Assembly: GCA_964388495.1 (NCBI GenBank)
Contig: CAYMAT010000019.1
Coordinates: forward strand, 1 to 24,394
Direction of reading: 5' to 3'
Source of the DNA: CAYMAT01 sp964388495
Lineage (GTDB): Bacteria > Patescibacteriota > Gracilibacteria > Peribacterales > Peribacteraceae
Length of the DNA: 24,394 nt
Shown here: positions 22,735 to 24,394 of the stretch, piece after piece
How positions within the stretch are numbered: the first letter of the stretch is position 1
Layout of the letters: the number at the start of each line of letters is the position of its first letter
Position numbers and translations under genes: made by a program
The notes under the pieces: model-generated
Database searches by the model: none
Told to the model about the DNA's origin: nothing
The model's input: the letters and a program-made list of their open reading frames with translations, nothing else

Positions 22735-23076
22735 ATGGAATCGGAAGACGAAATACTGGACACAGAGGAGCTCACGGAAAGAGAAAACAACGAACTATTT
22801 CTTGTATCCGCATCGCAAGGCGCAGTGAATATGGCATGTATGGATTTTGAAGATGCTGTGGAGAAATTACTTGCGGGCGTGGATACGGGAGGAGAAATGG
22901 AAGTGCCGGATGCTCAATGCAGGGAAGTGCTTCAAAAAATTATCGCTCTACGTCGTGAAAGGATCGCAAAAATCACGGAGGTGGAAAACGGCGTGAAAAA
23001 ATATATCGAGTCGCTGCCGGAGAATGAGCGGCAAGAGGCGATACAGAGAGTGCTGATGATAAAGGAAATGATGTGA
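22735..23076 (+). CDS. Small acidic helical protein, unknown function
   Basis: 113 residues, rich in Glu, with no Cys-metal motif, signal or TM segment. It is predicted to be helical throughout (DFEDAVEKLLAGVD; CREVLQKIIALRRERIAKI; EVENGVKKYIESLPENERQE). No family recognised. Codon use is visibly more AT-rich than in the genes before 22700, as in the rest of the window downstream, hinting at a different origin. A stable hairpin follows the stop by 15 nt. Confidence 0.6.
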   Translation: MESEDEILDTEELTERENNELFLVSASQGAVNMACMDFEDAVEKLLAGVDTGGEMEVPDAQCREVLQKIIALRRERIAKITEVENGVKKYIESLPENERQEAIQRVLMIKEMM

Positions 23077-23091
23077 TTCTTCCGCTAAAGA

Positions 23092-23118
23092 AAGGGGGCC
23101 GAGAGTATCGACCCCCTT
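23092..23118 (-). terminator. Intrinsic terminator, oriented mainly to the minus strand
   Basis: AAGGGGG (23092-23098) pairs with CCCCCTT (23112-23118), and inside it CGA/TCG (23100-23102 and 23108-23110) extend the stem across a 1x1 mismatch to a 5-nt loop. On the minus strand it is followed by TCTTTAG, giving TTTCTTT with the end of the stem; on the plus strand by ATCGTGG. It therefore fits a minus-strand gene ending near 23127 better than the plus gene ending at 23076. Confidence 0.55.
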
Positions 23119-23126
23119 ATCGTGGT

Positions 23127-23216
23127 TTACTGGGTATAGCCCCAGTCCCGCTGCCACTGTTTCATTATCTCATCGCGTTCCGGCAGAACAATGATTCCTT
23201 GGTTCAGGGGATTCTC
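23127..23216 (-). pseudogene. Possible DUF305-like C-terminal remnant
   Basis: An open stretch of 29 codons, directly after a TAG, ends DEIMKQWQRDWGYTQ and TAA. The tail resembles the C-terminus of the DUF305 protein in this window (EIGKMQQWMDSWGYAQ), including W-x3-WGY-x-Q. A minus-oriented terminator follows the stop by 8 nt, as if a whole gene once ended here. No HHQGA motif is visible in any minus-strand frame upstream to 23350. The match is short and could be coincidental. Confidence 0.3.
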
Positions 23217-23346
23217 CTATGGTTGAGCCTAAAAACGGAAACAGAGAGTTGCCACACACAATGAGTGTATGGATTTCTCTCTGCTGCGTTTTGAAAGAGC
23301 GTTTAATACTATTAATCACTGAAGAATTTTGTCTATGATTCGCTAT
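23217..23346. other. Non-coding AT-rich stretch
   Basis: No convincing gene, RNA or repeat seen. It is more AT-rich than the left part of the window, with several short stop-free frames lacking starts. It separates the possible DUF305 remnant from the YdeI-like gene. Confidence 0.4.
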
Positions 23347-23637
23347 TTAGGCCTTTTTCGGTTTAAACCACTTGGCAGCATTCTTGTTCCTGTGCGGGCA
23401 CCCCGGCCAGCAGCACGGTCGGCGCTCGCCGTCTAAGAGTCGCTCGGAAATTTGCCGCAGGTGGTCTGCCCTCGTTTTCGCCTGCCTTACAATCGTCATC
23501 CAGCAAATCCACTCGTTGCGGGCCAGCGGCGTGAGGTCGTTCCAGAGTTCCAATACATCCGGATGTACACTGAGCATTTTCTTGAGGTCCGCGGGGACCG
23601 TGTGGACAACGCCGGTGGCGATGGGACTTTTGGGCAT
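23347..23637 (-). CDS. YdeI/OmpD-associated-like small protein
   Basis: 96 residues from ATG 23637. It contains VVHTVPADLKKML, LTPLARNEWICWMTIVRQAKTRADHLRQI and the ending CCWPGCPHRNKN. The ARNEWICW and TRxxH helices followed by a CCWPGCPHR segment are characteristic of small proteins in the YdeI/OmpD-associated (bacteriocin-protection-like) group, whose biochemical role is unclear. The Cys/His cluster could bind metal. The frame continues 11 codons upstream to ATG 23670, but conservation as I recall it begins near the chosen start. It stands alone, surrounded by AT-richer DNA. Confidence 0.7.
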   Translation of the reverse strand: MPKSPIATGVVHTVPADLKKMLSVHPDVLELWNDLTPLARNEWICWMTIVRQAKTRADHLRQISERLLDGERRPCCWPGCPHRNKNAAKWFKPKKA

Positions 23638-23744
23638 ACAAATGAGACGGTGGACATAGTTTACTCTCATGAGAATGAATTCCAGGAGCTGATTTTTTAT
23701 TCGTGTGGAGTACCAATAAATACACTCTTTATTGCGTGTCTCTC

Positions 23745-23771
23745 TTCACATAAGCGGAATTGGACTATACT
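23745..23771 (+). promoter_or_regulatory. Promoter of the Cys/His-rich exported protein
   Basis: TTCACA (23745-23750), a 15-nt spacer and TATACT (23766-23771), which ends exactly 6 nt before GTG 23778. This spacing supports GTG as the leaderless start. Confidence 0.45.
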
Positions 23772-23777
23772 GCTGGC

Positions 23778-24161
23778 GTGAGAATGAAAGCATTCATAAC
23801 GGCTGCATTCATTGCACATCTTATAACGGGAAGTCTTTGCACGATGCCTATGGCGAATGCCGAGCCGGCGGAGAAGGCGGTTCCAAATACGAGCTCGATG
23901 CATCACGATTGCGACCACTGCCCGCACGACGAGCGTCAATCCGCCAAGAAACTGCCCTGCGGTTCGGGGCATTGCCTGTCCGCTGACCAGCCAGAAACGT
24001 CCGTGTCCTCACGTATGGGCACAGAAATACGGGCCCCAGCAGTCTTGGATATAGTGCTGGCCACACTGCCTGAGCCCATTCTTGATCAACCCTCTTGGAA
24101 ATTCATTGCGGAAGGGCCTCCGTCTGAAACAGGAGTCGGCACTATCGTCCTTAGGCAGTAG
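23778..24161 (+). CDS. Exported Cys/His-rich protein, probably metal-binding
   Basis: 127 residues from GTG 23778 (or 125 from ATG 23784). A signal peptide (MKAFITAAFIAHLITGSLC, cleaved near MANA) is followed by a compact metal-ligand region, SMHHDCDHCPHDE and KLPCGSGHCLS, and a ligand-poor C-terminal tail. The layout recalls small exported proteins near copper genes, but I cannot assign a family. The next gene, 57 nt downstream, begins with a heavy-metal-associated domain, so a shared role in copper or another soft metal is likely. The TANNNT spacing favours the GTG start. Confidence 0.65.
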   Translation: MRMKAFITAAFIAHLITGSLCTMPMANAEPAEKAVPNTSSMHHDCDHCPHDERQSAKKLPCGSGHCLSADQPETSVSSRMGTEIRAPAVLDIVLATLPEPILDQPSWKFIAEGPPSETGVGTIVLRQ

Positions 24162-24218
24162 GAAAGTATTTTGCGTATGTACATTGTGAAATGCTTTTAC
24201 TTTTCCATCCTCTCTACC

Positions 24219-24394
24219 ATGTCAGAAAATATTCCAAATGAACGAACGATGAACGTGCGTATCGGCGGGATGACATGTCCCAGCTGTGAACTTCTCCTTG
24301 AGAGAAAGCTAAAAGCCGTTTCCGGCGTCAACGATGCGGATATGGACCATAACACGGGAATAGACCGAATAACCGTGAAATCAGACCTATGTTC
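24219..24394 (+). CDS. Heavy-metal-associated (HMA) domain protein, N-terminal part
   Basis: The first 58 codons of a gene that runs off the window. After a short polar start, TMNVRIGGMTCPSCELLLERKL shows the HMA metal-binding loop GMTCxxC (Cys20, Cys23) with the usual beta-alpha-beta surround, continuing KAVSGVNDADMDHNTG. HMA domains bind Cu(I) or related soft metals. The full protein could be a copper chaperone, a P-type ATPase or an HMA-fused TauE/DsbD-like membrane protein; the window does not decide. No Shine-Dalgarno precedes the ATG. Confidence 0.82.
   Translation, partial: MSENIPNERTMNVRIGGMTCPSCELLLERKLKAVSGVNDADMDHNTGIDRITVKSDLC

Overview
The window looks like a chromosomal segment of a moderately GC-rich bacterium using the standard code (TGA is a normal stop throughout). 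Several traits point to the Candidate Phyla Radiation (Patescibacteria), possibly a Peribacteria-like lineage: an alanyl-tRNA synthetase ending after its editing domain, an ECF sigma/anti-sigma pair whose anti-sigma N-terminus I recall from CPR proteins, a histidine kinase with a HQLGTPLT H-box, compact ATGA-overlapping operons, and almost no Shine-Dalgarno sequences. The placement is an inference from gene content, not from a marker phylogeny.

Layout. 1-1556: the 3' end of an FMN-binding-domain-like gene converges on a DUF2231 membrane protein/ApbE flavin transferase pair. 1580-2311: an AlkD-like DNA glycosylase. 2390-3758: a divergent pair of Met/His-rich exported proteins, one carrying DUF305. 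3885-5469: an ABC-2 exporter (ATPase plus permease). 5518-6411: an exported polysaccharide deacetylase. 6558-11070: a tightly overlapping operon of a processive GT2 synthase, a membrane-fusion-type protein and a GH81 endo-1,3-beta-glucanase. 11071-15223 (minus strand): a DCC-family thiol protein, a Trm11-like methyltransferase, a GT-C-like membrane glycosyltransferase and an unrecognised exported membrane protein. 15309-17174: AlaRS. 17250-18701: an orphan sensor kinase with an EF-hand loop in its sensor domain. 18874-20983: an ECF sigma factor and a single-TM anti-sigma candidate. 21025-22184: a small membrane protein and the tRNA hydroxylase TrhO. 22277-24394: an NTF2-like protein, an unknown small protein, a possible gene remnant, a YdeI-like protein, a Cys/His-rich exported protein and the start of an HMA metal-binding protein.

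The two observations I rate highest are as follows. First, the GT2-membrane fusion-GH81 operon has the architecture of a synthase-dependent exopolysaccharide system; the GH81 enzyme suggests the polymer is a beta-1,3-glucan (curdlan-like). Second, ten genes have a TANNNT-type -10 element 6-9 nt before the start codon, while no ordinary Shine-Dalgarno sequence was seen before an ATG. This suggests widespread leaderless transcripts and lets several gene starts be fixed. Metal handling, probably copper, is a minor theme (2390-3758 and 23778-24394), as is extracytoplasmic flavin redox chemistry (1-1556).
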